A stretch of DNA of 64,000 nt from Novosphingobium malaysiense (GTDB lineage: Bacteria; Pseudomonadota; Alphaproteobacteria; Sphingomonadales; Sphingomonadaceae): assembly GCF_000802225.1 (NCBI RefSeq), contig NZ_JTDI01000003.1, positions 868,001-932,000 on the forward strand, given 5' to 3'. A program made the position numbers and the translations under genes. A model generated the notes under the pieces. That model searched no databases and was not told the DNA's origin. It worked only from the letters and a program-made list of their open reading frames with translations. How positions within the stretch are numbered: position 1 is the first letter of the stretch; every line of letters begins with the position of its first letter. Shown here piece after piece: positions 34,408 through 43,096 of this stretch.

Positions 34408-36216
34408 ATGTCCTCACTAGATCGAAGAAAGTTCCTCGTCGCCGGCACCGCCTCCATGGGCGCCCTGGGCCTTGCCCATGCCATGCCGGCCTGGGCCATG
34501 GGCCGCCCCGAGGGCATGCTTGCCCGGCGCGGAAGCGACGTGCTTTCGGGCGAACACCTGAAGATGACGGTGGCCGACGCCGCCTTCCGCACGGGCAATC
34601 GCCACGGCCCGGCGGTCACTGTCAACGGGACGGTGCCCGGCCCGCTGGTAAGGCTCAAGGAAGGCCAGAACCTCGTCGTCGATCTCGTCAACAACAGCTC
34701 GGGAGACACCTCGATCCATTGGCACGGCCTGCTGGTGCCCTTCCTGATGGACGGGGTTCCGGGTGTCACCATGGCCGCCGTGAAGCCCGGCGAAACGTTC
34801 CGCTACGAATTCCCGGTCCGGCAATCGGGCACCTACTGGTGGCACGCGCATACGCTGCAGGAGCCGATGGGGCATTATGGGCCGCTCGTTATCGACCCGG
34901 CCGAGCCCGAGCCCTTTACCTGGGACCGGGAATACGTGCTGATGCTGTCGGACTGGTCGCCGATGCATCCGATGACGATCATGAAGAAGCTTCGGACGCA
35001 GCCCGACTATTTCAATTATCAGCAGACCAGCGCCACGGACGATTACGCGCTCAGCGGAGAGCAGCGGCGGATGTGGGCAAGGATGCGCATGATGCCGACC
35101 GACATTTCCGATGTCACCGGCTCGACCTACACCTACCTGATCAACGGTCACGGGCCGGCCGACGGGCTTGAACTGCCGTTCACGCCGGGGGAACGCATTC
35201 GCCTGCGCGTCATCAACGGCAGCGCAATGACGTTCTTCAACATCCGCATCCCCGGCCTGCCGATGACCGTGGTGGCTGCCGACGGCCAGAACGTGCAGCC
35301 CGTCGAGACCGACGAATTCCAGATCGGCGTCGCCGAAACCTACGACGTGCTGATCTCGCCGCAGGACGACCGGGCCTTCGCGTTCGTGGCCGAATCCATC
35401 GACCGTTCGGGCATGGGCGTGGCCATGCTGGCATCGCGCCCCGGCGCCCGCGCGCCGGTCCCGGCGTTGCGCAAGCCGCCTCTGCTGACGATGGCGGACA
35501 TGGGCATGGCGATGGCACGCGGCACGGGGGCCAACGGCGGTGCGATGACCGGGATGGACCACGGCTCCATGGAGGGCACGGGCCATGGCGCAAGCATGGG
35601 CCACGGCGAGAGCATGGCACATGGCGACGGGATGGACATGTCCGACATGCCGATGCGCGACACCTCCAAGCTGCCACCGGACGTGAAGGCCGGCCCCGGC
35701 GTCGCCATGGTAGCGGCCAATCCGGTCGACCGCATGGGCGATCCCGGTATCGGCCTCTCCGATGTCGGGCACCGGGTGCTCACCTACCGGCAGCTTGTGG
35801 CGGCTTCGCCCAATCCCGATCCGCGCGCGCCGACCCGCCTCAAGGAAATCCATCTGACCGGCAACATGGAACGCTACATGTGGTCGTTCGACGGCAAGAA
35901 CTTCTCTGCCGTCACCGACGATCCCATACGCTTCGCCTTCAACGAGCGGGTTCGCGTCAAGCTCGTCAACGACACGATGATGGTGCATCCCATTCATCTG
36001 CACGGACACTTCTTCGAGCTGGTGAACGGGGCCCCCGGCGATCATCAGCCGCGCAAGCATACGGTCAACGTCCAGCCGGGCGGCAGCGCGACGTTCGACC
36101 TCACCGCCGATGCGCCGGGAGACTGGGCCTTCCACTGCCACCTCTTCTACCACATGCACCAGGGCATGTTTCAGATCGTCACTGTTCGCCCGCTGGAGGA
36201 AGGAGACGAGGCATGA
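34408..36216 (+). CDS. copA: Periplasmic multicopper oxidase, copper resistance CopA type
   Basis: A 602-residue three-domain cupredoxin oxidase. A Tat signal (DRRKFLV) directs it folded to the periplasm. Copper-site motifs are HWHG near residue 104, WWHAH near 146, HPIHLHGH near 527 and HCHLFYHMHQGM near 576, which together make the type 1 and trinuclear sites. A Met/His/Gly-rich insertion near residues 375-415 (MDHGSMEGTGHGASMGHG) is typical of PcoA/CopA. It oxidises Cu(I) to less toxic Cu(II). The start at 34408 gives the Tat signal; the frame is open upstream through the sigma gene. Confidence 0.95.
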   Translation: MSSLDRRKFLVAGTASMGALGLAHAMPAWAMGRPEGMLARRGSDVLSGEHLKMTVADAAFRTGNRHGPAVTVNGTVPGPLVRLKEGQNLVVDLVNNSSGDTSIHWHGLLVPFLMDGVPGVTMAAVKPGETFRYEFPVRQSGTYWWHAHTLQEPMGHYGPLVIDPAEPEPFTWDREYVLMLSDWSPMHPMTIMKKLRTQPDYFNYQQTSATDDYALSGEQRRMWARMRMMPTDISDVTGSTYTYLINGHGPADGLELPFTPGERIRLRVINGSAMTFFNIRIPGLPMTVVAADGQNVQPVETDEFQIGVAETYDVLISPQDDRAFAFVAESIDRSGMGVAMLASRPGARAPVPALRKPPLLTMADMGMAMARGTGANGGAMTGMDHGSMEGTGHGASMGHGESMAHGDGMDMSDMPMRDTSKLPPDVKAGPGVAMVAANPVDRMGDPGIGLSDVGHRVLTYRQLVAASPNPDPRAPTRLKEIHLTGNMERYMWSFDGKNFSAVTDDPIRFAFNERVRVKLVNDTMMVHPIHLHGHFFELVNGAPGDHQPRKHTVNVQPGGSATFDLTADAPGDWAFHCHLFYHMHQGMFQIVTVRPLEEGDEA

Positions 36217-37289
36217 GACATCTGCTTGCCCTCCCGCTGCTGTTCGCCGGCCCCGCCTTCGCGCAGGATCATGCGACGCACGATGCCCATGGACCGTCTC
36301 ATCCGATGCCCATGGCCAGCGATCAACCGGAAGACGACGGAGAATCGAAAGCCCAAGCCCCGGGGGAAGATACCGTGACATTGGATCATCGGATGATGAA
36401 CCACGGCGCTATGGAGCATGAACCGATGGACCATGGCTCGATGCAGCATGGTTCGATGGGGCATGCGGACATGGACCATTCCGGCATGGGCCACGACATG
36501 ACCATGCAGCATGGCGCAACCGCCACACCATCGACTGACAGCATCCCCAAGGCGCCTCCCCCGCCCGAAGCCTTCTCCGGCCCGCTCCATGCCGCAGACC
36601 AGTTTCTCGGCGAAGACGTCATGGCGGCATCACGCGAGGAGGTCGTGCGCGAAATCAGCGGCATGCCGGTATTCTGGTTCATGGCGGATCGCGCCGAATA
36701 TCGCGCGCGGCAGGGCAAGGACGGATACCTGTGGGACGTGCAGGCCGTCTACGGCGGCCATGTCGACAAGCTGTGGCTCAAGAGCGAAGGCGAAGGCAGC
36801 TTTGGCGAGAAACCGGAATCGGCCGAAGTGCAGGCCCTGTGGAGCCATGCAATCGGCCCGTGGTGGGACGTGCAGGCAGGCGTGCGACAGGATCTCGTCG
36901 GGCCTTCGCGCACGCACGCCGTCGTCGGCATCCAGGGGCTTGCGCCCTACCTGTTCGAAGTCGACGCATCAGCCTTCGTTTCGAACAAGGGCGACGTGAC
37001 CGGCCGCATCGAGGCCGAGCTCGACCAACGCATCACCCAGCGGCTGATCCTGCAACCCCGGGCAGAACTGAACCTGGCGGCGCAGGACATCCCCGAACTC
37101 GGCGTTGGCGCCGGTCTCGACCGCATCGAGGCGGGCCTTCGCCTGCGCTATCAGATCAGGCGTGAATTCGCGCCCTATGTCGGCATCGCCCAGGAATGGA
37201 GGGTCGGCCAGAGCGCCGACTACGCGCAGGCCGCCGGAGAGGATCCCAGCGTAACCAACTTCGTGGCCGGCGTCCGGTTCTGGTTCTGA
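36213..37289 (+). CDS. copB: Outer-membrane copper resistance protein CopB
   Basis: A 358-residue protein with a signal peptide (MRHLLALPLLFAGPAFA). Residues about 45-95 are His/Met-rich (MDHGSMQHGSMGHADMDH), typical of CopB/PcoB. The last 210 residues form an outer-membrane beta barrel (CopB domain), ending in FVAGVRFWF with the terminal aromatic residue used for barrel assembly. The ATG overlaps the CopA stop (ATGA). It probably binds or passes copper across the outer membrane together with CopA. Confidence 0.93.
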   Translation: MRHLLALPLLFAGPAFAQDHATHDAHGPSHPMPMASDQPEDDGESKAQAPGEDTVTLDHRMMNHGAMEHEPMDHGSMQHGSMGHADMDHSGMGHDMTMQHGATATPSTDSIPKAPPPPEAFSGPLHAADQFLGEDVMAASREEVVREISGMPVFWFMADRAEYRARQGKDGYLWDVQAVYGGHVDKLWLKSEGEGSFGEKPESAEVQALWSHAIGPWWDVQAGVRQDLVGPSRTHAVVGIQGLAPYLFEVDASAFVSNKGDVTGRIEAELDQRITQRLILQPRAELNLAAQDIPELGVGAGLDRIEAGLRLRYQIRREFAPYVGIAQEWRVGQSADYAQAAGEDPSVTNFVAGVRFWF

Positions 37290-37306
37290 CCGGAGCGCAC
37301 GTCGGG

Positions 37307-38506
37307 TCACGTCGCCGGAGATCGGCCGGCCTGCCTGCGGGCCATGAGCAGCAGCAAGGCAGCGCCGGCCGCGAACACCGCGCCGCCCATGAATGTAGCA
37401 GCCGGGCCGAACAGATCCCACAACACCCCGGCCAGGGCACTGGCAAGAAGCATGGTCACGCCGGTGGCCAGATTGAAGGCACCGAACGCCGTGCCCCTGA
37501 GGTTCTCGGGAGCCGTCGCGGCCACCAGCTGCGCCAGCAGGCCCTGTGTGAAGGCCATGTGCACGCCCCAGAGCACAATACCTGCGAACATCCACGGCAG
37601 TCCGTCTCCGTACGCAAGGACCACGTCGGCGGCGAGGATGGCGGCGATCCCGGCAAGAAGCGGGGCAAACGGCCCCTTCTGGTCCGCGAGAACACCGGCA
37701 GGGTACGCCCCGAGCGAAAAGACCAGGTTCATCACCACGAGGACCGCGGGAGCCAGCGTGATCGGCAAGCCCTGTGACGTCGCCCTCAACACCAGAAAGG
37801 CTTCACTGAAGCGAGCCATCGTGAAAGCCACGCCCACCGCGACGACCATCCAGAACGGTCGTCCGAAACGCCCGAGTTCGCGCATCCGGAGCGGTGGGGC
37901 CGGTTCTCTTGCAGTCGGCGGTTCCCTGTCCCGCACGCCGAACACGACGACAAGGACGGCCAGCACGCCCGGAACGGCGGCGATCCAGAACACCGATCGC
38001 ATGTCGTCGCCAAGAACGGCCATGAGGAAGATCGCGGCGAGCGGTCCGGCAAAGGCGCCGGCGGTATCCATGGCCTGACGCAGGCCATAGGCCCGCCCAC
38101 GGATCTCTTCCGGGGTCGCATCGGCGATCAGGGCGTCGCGCGGCGCGCCTCGCAGCCCCTTGCCGATCCGGTCGATGAAACGTGCCGTGAAGACCAGTGT
38201 CGGCGTTCCCGCCAGCGCAAACAGCGGCTTGGAAAGTGTCGCCATTCCGTAGCCCAGAAACAACATCGGCTTTCGCCGGCCGATCGCATCGGAAAGATAA
38301 CCCGAAAAGACCTTGGTGATCGAGGCTGTTGCCTCGGCAACGCCATCGATGACTCCCACCACTGCGACGCTGGCCCCGAGTGTCACGGTCAGATACAGCG
38401 GCAACAACGAGTGGATCATCTCCGACGAGACGTCCATGAACATGCTCACAAAACCGAGTGCCCAGACAGTGCGGGGCATGGTCTGGCGGCTCACGGCGTT
38501 CATCAT
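37307..38506 (-). CDS. Major facilitator superfamily transporter
   Basis: A 399-residue protein with about 12 hydrophobic helices. The loop 2-3 motif FSGYLSDAIGRRKPMLFLGYG is the MFS signature. No substrate can be inferred. It converges on copB with an 18-base gap between stops. Met codons at 38506 and 38503 are both possible starts. Similar MFS genes occur beside copper-resistance loci, but a link to copper is only positional. Confidence 0.88.
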   Translation of the reverse strand: MMNAVSRQTMPRTVWALGFVSMFMDVSSEMIHSLLPLYLTVTLGASVAVVGVIDGVAEATASITKVFSGYLSDAIGRRKPMLFLGYGMATLSKPLFALAGTPTLVFTARFIDRIGKGLRGAPRDALIADATPEEIRGRAYGLRQAMDTAGAFAGPLAAIFLMAVLGDDMRSVFWIAAVPGVLAVLVVVFGVRDREPPTAREPAPPLRMRELGRFGRPFWMVVAVGVAFTMARFSEAFLVLRATSQGLPITLAPAVLVVMNLVFSLGAYPAGVLADQKGPFAPLLAGIAAILAADVVLAYGDGLPWMFAGIVLWGVHMAFTQGLLAQLVAATAPENLRGTAFGAFNLATGVTMLLASALAGVLWDLFGPAATFMGGAVFAAGAALLLLMARRQAGRSPAT

Positions 38507-38641
38507 TCAAAGTCTCGCCTCATTGCCACTCCAAGCGGCAGCGGCAGGAAGAGTGCGATCTAGAATGAAAACGGCGATCGACGCCAGAAGCAACGCAATC
38601 GACCGGCGCAGCTCCGACCCCGACCATCCGCGACCGGCCAT
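38507..38641 (-). CDS. Possible 44-residue membrane peptide
   Basis: A short frame between the methyltransferase and MFS genes. It contains one hydrophobic segment (IALLLASIAVFILDRTL) flanked by Arg, and its TGA abuts the MFS ATG (TGAATG). The ribosome site is weak and the composition near GC-rich noise. It could be a small membrane protein co-translated with the transporter, or chance. Confidence 0.28.
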   Translation of the reverse strand: MAGRGWSGSELRRSIALLLASIAVFILDRTLPAAAAWSGNEARL

Positions 38642-38678
38642 AGCCAGTCCCAAGACCGCCTGTGCCCTGTCGTTGGGC

Positions 38679-39374
38679 CTATTGCGGCTTGGTGGCCACG
38701 AACACCGTGCGTCCCGGAGAAAGGCTGAAGCGGACAGTCTGCTCGCCATCGCAGGTATATTCGTCGAGCGCGAAACCGGCAGCCAGCACGCGCTCGCGAA
38801 AATCCCGTCCGTAATAGCGGATATGATCGACCTGCCCGAAATGGAGCAGGCGCTCCCGCGGAGTGGTAACCTCGGGATTTTCGTATGTCGTTTGCCAGCC
38901 CTCGACAATCGGGATCATTATGACGGCATGGCCGCCGGGCTTGAGACATCGCCGCAGTTCCGAAAGCGCAGCCTTGTCGTCCACGTGCTCGAGTATGTGA
39001 AAAAGAATAAAAGTATCTACGCTTTCATCGGGCAGATCGAGGTTTTCCAGATTCAGTTTCAAATCGGCAGGCTGGAACAGGTCTGCAGACCGGTAATTGC
39101 AGCCTGTCCTGCGCAATAACTCCGCCATGGCCGGTTCCGGAGCAAAATGGACTAGAGTATCGCCGATCACTTCGGGGTGGGAATCAAGAAACAGCTTGAA
39201 CTGCCGATGCCGTTCCAGGCTTCCGCACTTCACGCACAATGCATCCCAGCGCGGAGGATTTCCAAAAGCGCTGAAATACCCCTTAAAACCGCAGACCGAG
39301 CAGGTGCGAGGATAGACACCGCCTATATTTTGCACGGTCCGCTTCAGCATTCTGGCGCGACTCAACAAATTCAT
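38679..39374 (-). CDS. Class I SAM-dependent methyltransferase with zinc-ribbon N-terminus
   Basis: A 231-residue protein. TCSVCGF and CVKCGSLERH near residues 28 and 50 are two CxxC pairs that probably bind zinc. The central part is a methyltransferase fold: LVHFAPEPAM, the acidic SADLFQPADLK, and the motif VDTFILFHILEHVDD. The target is unknown; such proteins often accompany polysaccharide or sugar genes. The ATG at 39374 gives the usual start; a GTG eight codons upstream is possible. Confidence 0.8.
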   Translation of the reverse strand: MNLLSRARMLKRTVQNIGGVYPRTCSVCGFKGYFSAFGNPPRWDALCVKCGSLERHRQFKLFLDSHPEVIGDTLVHFAPEPAMAELLRRTGCNYRSADLFQPADLKLNLENLDLPDESVDTFILFHILEHVDDKAALSELRRCLKPGGHAVIMIPIVEGWQTTYENPEVTTPRERLLHFGQVDHIRYYGRDFRERVLAAGFALDEYTCDGEQTVRFSLSPGRTVFVATKPQ

Positions 39375-39671
39375 TACTCTAGAATCCACCAGTCGCACGA
39401 AAAATCAAGTCAATTGATTTTATGTTTTGAGTTCTCCGCACATAACCAAAGCCAATTACGCCCATTTTGCGCTGCGGAACGTACTTCTGTCCAAGATTAT
39501 TAGTTGGCTCTAATAAGCTGGCGCATCGCGTCGCAATGTGACGATATTGCGCGCGTTCCTAAACCGGACCGATCGTCGTCAGATCAGACTCATGATTGAA
39601 CGGCCAGATGTCGGCATGCCCATCTGCATTGCCGCCGCTTTTGCGGCCGGGATCACTGTCGAAAACAGGGT
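39375..39671. other. AT-richer intergenic region
   Basis: About 300 bases between the start of the methyltransferase gene and the stop of the molybdopterin oxidoreductase, both on the minus strand. It is clearly richer in A/T than the neighbouring genes and presumably holds the methyltransferase promoter. No conserved gene, hairpin with T-tract or known operator was recognised. Confidence 0.5.
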
Positions 39672-41939
39672 TCAGGCGGATTGCCCAATTCCAACGGGCT
39701 CATTCACCCGGCGGATGCTGCATCGCAATCCCCTCAGCGGCTGGTCGCCGGCAAAGCTCGACAGGTCGGTGTCGTAAGGGGTGATGGCGTTCGCGTTCGC
39801 CTCCCACACGCCCGACAGGTCCCGATCAGGACGGCGGTCGGGATCCCACCAGTATCCGGCCAGATTGACGGTCCCTGGCCGGATGGCATCGGTAACCGAG
39901 GCGCGTTGCCGTATTGCTCCTTCGGGGCGGGCTATTTCCACCCAGTCGCCATCGGCGATGCCATGTTCGGCCGCCGTCTCGGGATGCAACTCCACGAGCG
40001 GCTCGGGATGACGGGCCTTCATCTTCCTGGCCTGGCGCATGGTCGAGCCCATGAATTCCAGTACGCGGCTGCCGGTCAACATCTGCAGCGGATAGGCCGC
40101 CTCGTCGTCGACGTCGGATCTGGCGTAGGGGGGGCCGGTATAGGTCGGTCGCGGGTCGATGCCCAAGTCCGCCAGCAGGCTGGGAATGAGTTCTACCTTG
40201 CCCGAGGCCGTCGCAAACCCATGCTTCCGGTATTTCCGGAACTGCCGGTCCTGCGGCAGATAGGTGCTGGCCCCTTCATCCGCCCATTCCCGAAAGCTCT
40301 TGCCGCTCGGCGCGAGGAACCGGTCGAGCATGTCCTCGACCTTTTCGGGCCATTGCGCCGGATCCAGCAGGCGCCTGCCAAGTCCGGACCAGAGATCATA
40401 GTCGTCACGCCGCTCGAACAGGGGATCGACCACCTGCTGCCCCGTGCTGAACATCCGCGTAAAGCCCCAGCGCATCGACAGTTCGGGACGTTCGAGCGAG
40501 CCGGTAGCCGGCAGTACATAGTCCGCAAGCTGCGCGGTGGGCGTGAGCCAATGGTCCATTACCACCAGCAGTTCCAATTCCTCGCTGGAGAACGCTTGCT
40601 GCGCCAGACGCGATCCTCCGTAATTCACCAGCGGCTCACCGTTCTGGACGATGATGGCACGGACCGGATAGGGATCGCCTTCCAGCACCGCACGGTAGAG
40701 ATGCGGCTGGCTGGTGAAGAGCATGTACTGGGCCGCATAGTGCCCGTTCGGCTGAACCGCCGCCATCGCCTTGCGGAACGCGGCATAGCCCCCGACCGAC
40801 GAGATCGGCACATCGCGGGCATTCACATTGTCGCGCGTGCGCCGGGGATGATCGATCAGCCGGGTGAAGTCGATCAGGTCCCAGTAGGCGAGGTTCTCGT
40901 AAGGCTCGTCCTGCAGGGTCTCCCCGCCGGGCAGATCGAGATTGCCGGTTATCGCGCGCAGGATCGCCTGGCAGAGCAGCGCGGAGCGTGCCGCCCCCTC
41001 GCCGATCTGGCTGGTCGAGACCCCGAACGACAGGCGCGCCGGCGCGCTGGTGGCATAGAGGCGCGCGGCCTCGACGATGGCCTCCGCCGGAACGCCGGTG
41101 ATTTCACTCGTCCGCTCGGGCGTCCATTCGCGCGCGATCTCGCGAACCTCGTCGAACCCGGTGCACCAGTTCTCCACGAAGTCCTTGTCATGGAGCCCTT
41201 CCTCAATGATCGCGCGGATCATGCCGAGGGCCAGCGCCCCGTCGGTGCGCGGTCGGGGCGCAAGGTGCAGGGTGGCAATGTCCGCCGATTTCGTGCGGCG
41301 CGGATCGATGACGATCAGCTTCATCTCTCCGCTCTGCACGGCCTTGCGCAGGTGCCCCCACCCCATGGGATTGCTTTCGGCGTAATTGGCACCCCACATG
41401 ATCAGGCACTTGGTCACGCCGGGCGTGAACGAGGCCGTCACCGTGTCCCAGCCGTACATGGCGCATTCGGTGATCATCGAGCCCGAGCCGCAATTGCGCC
41501 CGCTGTTGATGAAGTTCGGCGTTCCCCATTCGGTGACGAACCGCCATGTCGCCCAGTCCCGGGCATGTTGCGTCCCGCCCAGCGTCGCTAGTGCTTCCGG
41601 GCCTTCGCGCTCGCGGATGTCGGCCAGCTTGTCGGCGATCTCGTCCATCGCCTGTTCCCAGCCGATCTTCTCCCATTTGCCCTCACCGCGCGCACCGACG
41701 CGCTTGAGGACATGGTTGAGCCGATCGGGGTGCTCGTACAGCTCGATCACGGCGCTGCCCTTGGGACACAGCCGCCCCGCATTCACCGGGTTGTCGGGAT
41801 CGCCGTGGAACCGGACCGGGCGCCCATCCTCGACTTCCACGAGCATCCCGCAATTCGCCGGGCACAATCCGCAAAGCGTGCGCTTCACGTTTCCACCGAA
41901 TGCGAGTCGGCCGTTCAGGCGCTCTCCTGACATCTTCAT
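39672..41939 (-). CDS. Molybdopterin-dependent oxidoreductase (DMSO-reductase family)
   Basis: A 755-residue protein. The N-terminal CGLCPANC plus a fourth Cys in GRLCPKGSA forms a [4Fe-4S] site. The molybdopterin domains follow (KCLIMWGANYAESNPMG; DPRRTKSADIATLHL). The C-terminal dinucleotide-binding domain has MLTGSRVLEFMGSTMRQ. The Mo ligand may be the Cys of GRNCGSGS. There is no Tat signal, so it is probably cytoplasmic. ATGs at 41939 and 41933 are both possible; GGGG fits the latter. No iron-sulphur or membrane subunit gene is adjacent, so its redox partner is unknown. The moaC and moeA genes lie far to the right. Confidence 0.9.
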   Translation of the reverse strand: MKMSGERLNGRLAFGGNVKRTLCGLCPANCGMLVEVEDGRPVRFHGDPDNPVNAGRLCPKGSAVIELYEHPDRLNHVLKRVGARGEGKWEKIGWEQAMDEIADKLADIREREGPEALATLGGTQHARDWATWRFVTEWGTPNFINSGRNCGSGSMITECAMYGWDTVTASFTPGVTKCLIMWGANYAESNPMGWGHLRKAVQSGEMKLIVIDPRRTKSADIATLHLAPRPRTDGALALGMIRAIIEEGLHDKDFVENWCTGFDEVREIAREWTPERTSEITGVPAEAIVEAARLYATSAPARLSFGVSTSQIGEGAARSALLCQAILRAITGNLDLPGGETLQDEPYENLAYWDLIDFTRLIDHPRRTRDNVNARDVPISSVGGYAAFRKAMAAVQPNGHYAAQYMLFTSQPHLYRAVLEGDPYPVRAIIVQNGEPLVNYGGSRLAQQAFSSEELELLVVMDHWLTPTAQLADYVLPATGSLERPELSMRWGFTRMFSTGQQVVDPLFERRDDYDLWSGLGRRLLDPAQWPEKVEDMLDRFLAPSGKSFREWADEGASTYLPQDRQFRKYRKHGFATASGKVELIPSLLADLGIDPRPTYTGPPYARSDVDDEAAYPLQMLTGSRVLEFMGSTMRQARKMKARHPEPLVELHPETAAEHGIADGDWVEIARPEGAIRQRASVTDAIRPGTVNLAGYWWDPDRRPDRDLSGVWEANANAITPYDTDLSSFAGDQPLRGLRCSIRRVNEPVGIGQSA

Positions 41940-42421
41940 CCCCTGCCGTCGTCGCGGAATCCCTGACTTGCAGCCGGGCACCGTCCTTTGCGCCGCGTGC
42001 AGATTCGCCTGCCGCTGCCGCCTACGATACCAACGTACTTTGTAACGCCAAGTGTTTCGATCGGCGACACGTAGAGCACTGGGAGGGAAATGTCCGGGCC
42101 TTCGCCGAGGCTGTAGGCAAGTGAGGCCTCTCCCGAACAGCCGTCATTCACGGCCTCGGGTGTGGCGGAAGTACAGCTGTCACTTGCTTGCTGTCACGCC
42201 CCCGCCCGCGACAAACATTCGCGGCGGCCGGTTGCCAATGAGTCGCATTCAAATGCGACCATTTCCCTATTGAGGGCCGGTCAGGCTGGAAGATCTCGTT
42301 CGGGGCCAACTCTTTTCGTCAACCTGCCCATCTTACGCTCATATCATCCATTCTACCCGAGATGAAAATGGACAGCGGTGACGGAGGGACAGTCCGCCGC
42401 CGCTGTCCTCACCGGCGCACG
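41940..42421. other. Gene-free stretch with small dyads
   Basis: No coding frame here is supported. It holds a perfect inverted repeat GTCGCATT-CA-AATGCGAC (42242-42259), two direct copies of GCTGTCAC 14 bases apart (42176-42183 and 42190-42197), and the terminator-like hairpin at 42370-42408. The molybdoenzyme promoter should lie near 41950-42050 on the minus strand, but no clear -35/-10 pair was seen. Confidence 0.5.
42370..42408 (-). terminator. Terminator after the secreted-protein gene
   Basis: Arms GGACAGCGG (42370-42378) and CCGCTGTCC (42400-42408) form a nine-base stem. On the minus strand it is followed by CATTTTCATC, a short T-rich run. It lies 13 bases beyond the stop of the 154-residue protein gene. 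Confidence 0.5.
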
Positions 42422-42886
42422 TTAATGCACAATCACTTCGCGCATCACATAGGTGCCAGTGATCTTACGGATCTGGTTGTAAAGCTTGCGCACGGTTTCA
42501 TCCCCCTGATCGACGTTGGCTTTGCCGTAGGCATCGAGGAACTTCATGTATTCCGCCTTGCTTCCCGCCCATTCCTTCACCGAAGGATAGACGATCTCCA
42601 GCACCAGATCGAAACTGTGATCTGTCGGCGCCGGGTTCCAGTAGATGCGATAGTCCTTGATCATCCCGAGTTTCTTGGCGACCTCGTTGCTGGCGATCCA
42701 AGTCGACTTGAGGCCTTCCAGATAAGTGTCGAACTGGCCGTCATCGACTTGCACGGTAGTCAGTTCAATGACCTCCTGGCCGGATTCGTAGTCCTCGTAG
42801 AGGTCCATTTTCGCCATCGCCGGGGCTGACACTGCCATTGCAGACACCGCAGCGGCGGCAGATAGGGCAAGATGCTTCCATTTCAT
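42422..42886 (-). CDS. Secreted protein of unknown function, 154 residues
   Basis: A clear signal peptide (KHLALSAAAAVSAMAVSAPAMA, cleaved near residue 26) precedes a soluble domain of about 128 residues with several Trp, Tyr and Asp residues and no Cys. No family is recognised. GAGGAAGGGG precedes the ATG at 42886 by nine bases; Mets upstream are not needed. It diverges from a winged-helix/TPR regulator gene with a dyad between them, which suggests direct control. Confidence 0.75.
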   Translation of the reverse strand: MKWKHLALSAAAAVSAMAVSAPAMAKMDLYEDYESGQEVIELTTVQVDDGQFDTYLEGLKSTWIASNEVAKKLGMIKDYRIYWNPAPTDHSFDLVLEIVYPSVKEWAGSKAEYMKFLDAYGKANVDQGDETVRKLYNQIRKITGTYVMREVIVH

Positions 42887-43031
42887 GCCGGTAATCCCCT
42901 TCCTCATTTCGCTTCGCGGCCGCTCCACGGCATGCCGACGCGATTTTATTGGCAGCAGGCGACCCATAAATCCTGATGAAAAGGTGATGGCGGTGAACTT
43001 TGAGTAGAGAAGCTTTGATTTGCCAACACGT

Positions 43032-43052
43032 TCGGGCACAATATTCGCCCGA
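43032..43052. promoter_or_regulatory. Dyad TCGGGC-N9-GCCCGA in a divergent promoter region
   Basis: Six-base arms TCGGGC (43032-43037) and GCCCGA (43047-43052) surround an AT-rich centre (ACAATATTC), flanked by near-symmetric AACA and TGTT. It lies 45 bases before the regulator gene and 146 bases before the secreted-protein gene. It is a good candidate operator of the winged-helix regulator. Confidence 0.4.
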
Positions 43053-43096
43053 CTTGTTCATTTCTCTTTGGGAGGAATGTAGGTGCGTTTGACAAG

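Noticed and set aside
34417..36381. A 654-codon minus-strand frame opposite the multicopper oxidase
   Set aside because: Shadow of a well-supported gene; His-rich only because of the complementary Met-rich codons.
39476..39505. GGAAC followed by GTT as a second general-stress promoter near the methyltransferase
   Set aside because: The spacing is 22 bases, outside the 16-17 range.
39681..41591. A 636-codon plus-strand frame opposite the molybdopterin oxidoreductase
   Set aside because: Antisense to a recognised gene, His/Arg-rich shadow composition, no domain.
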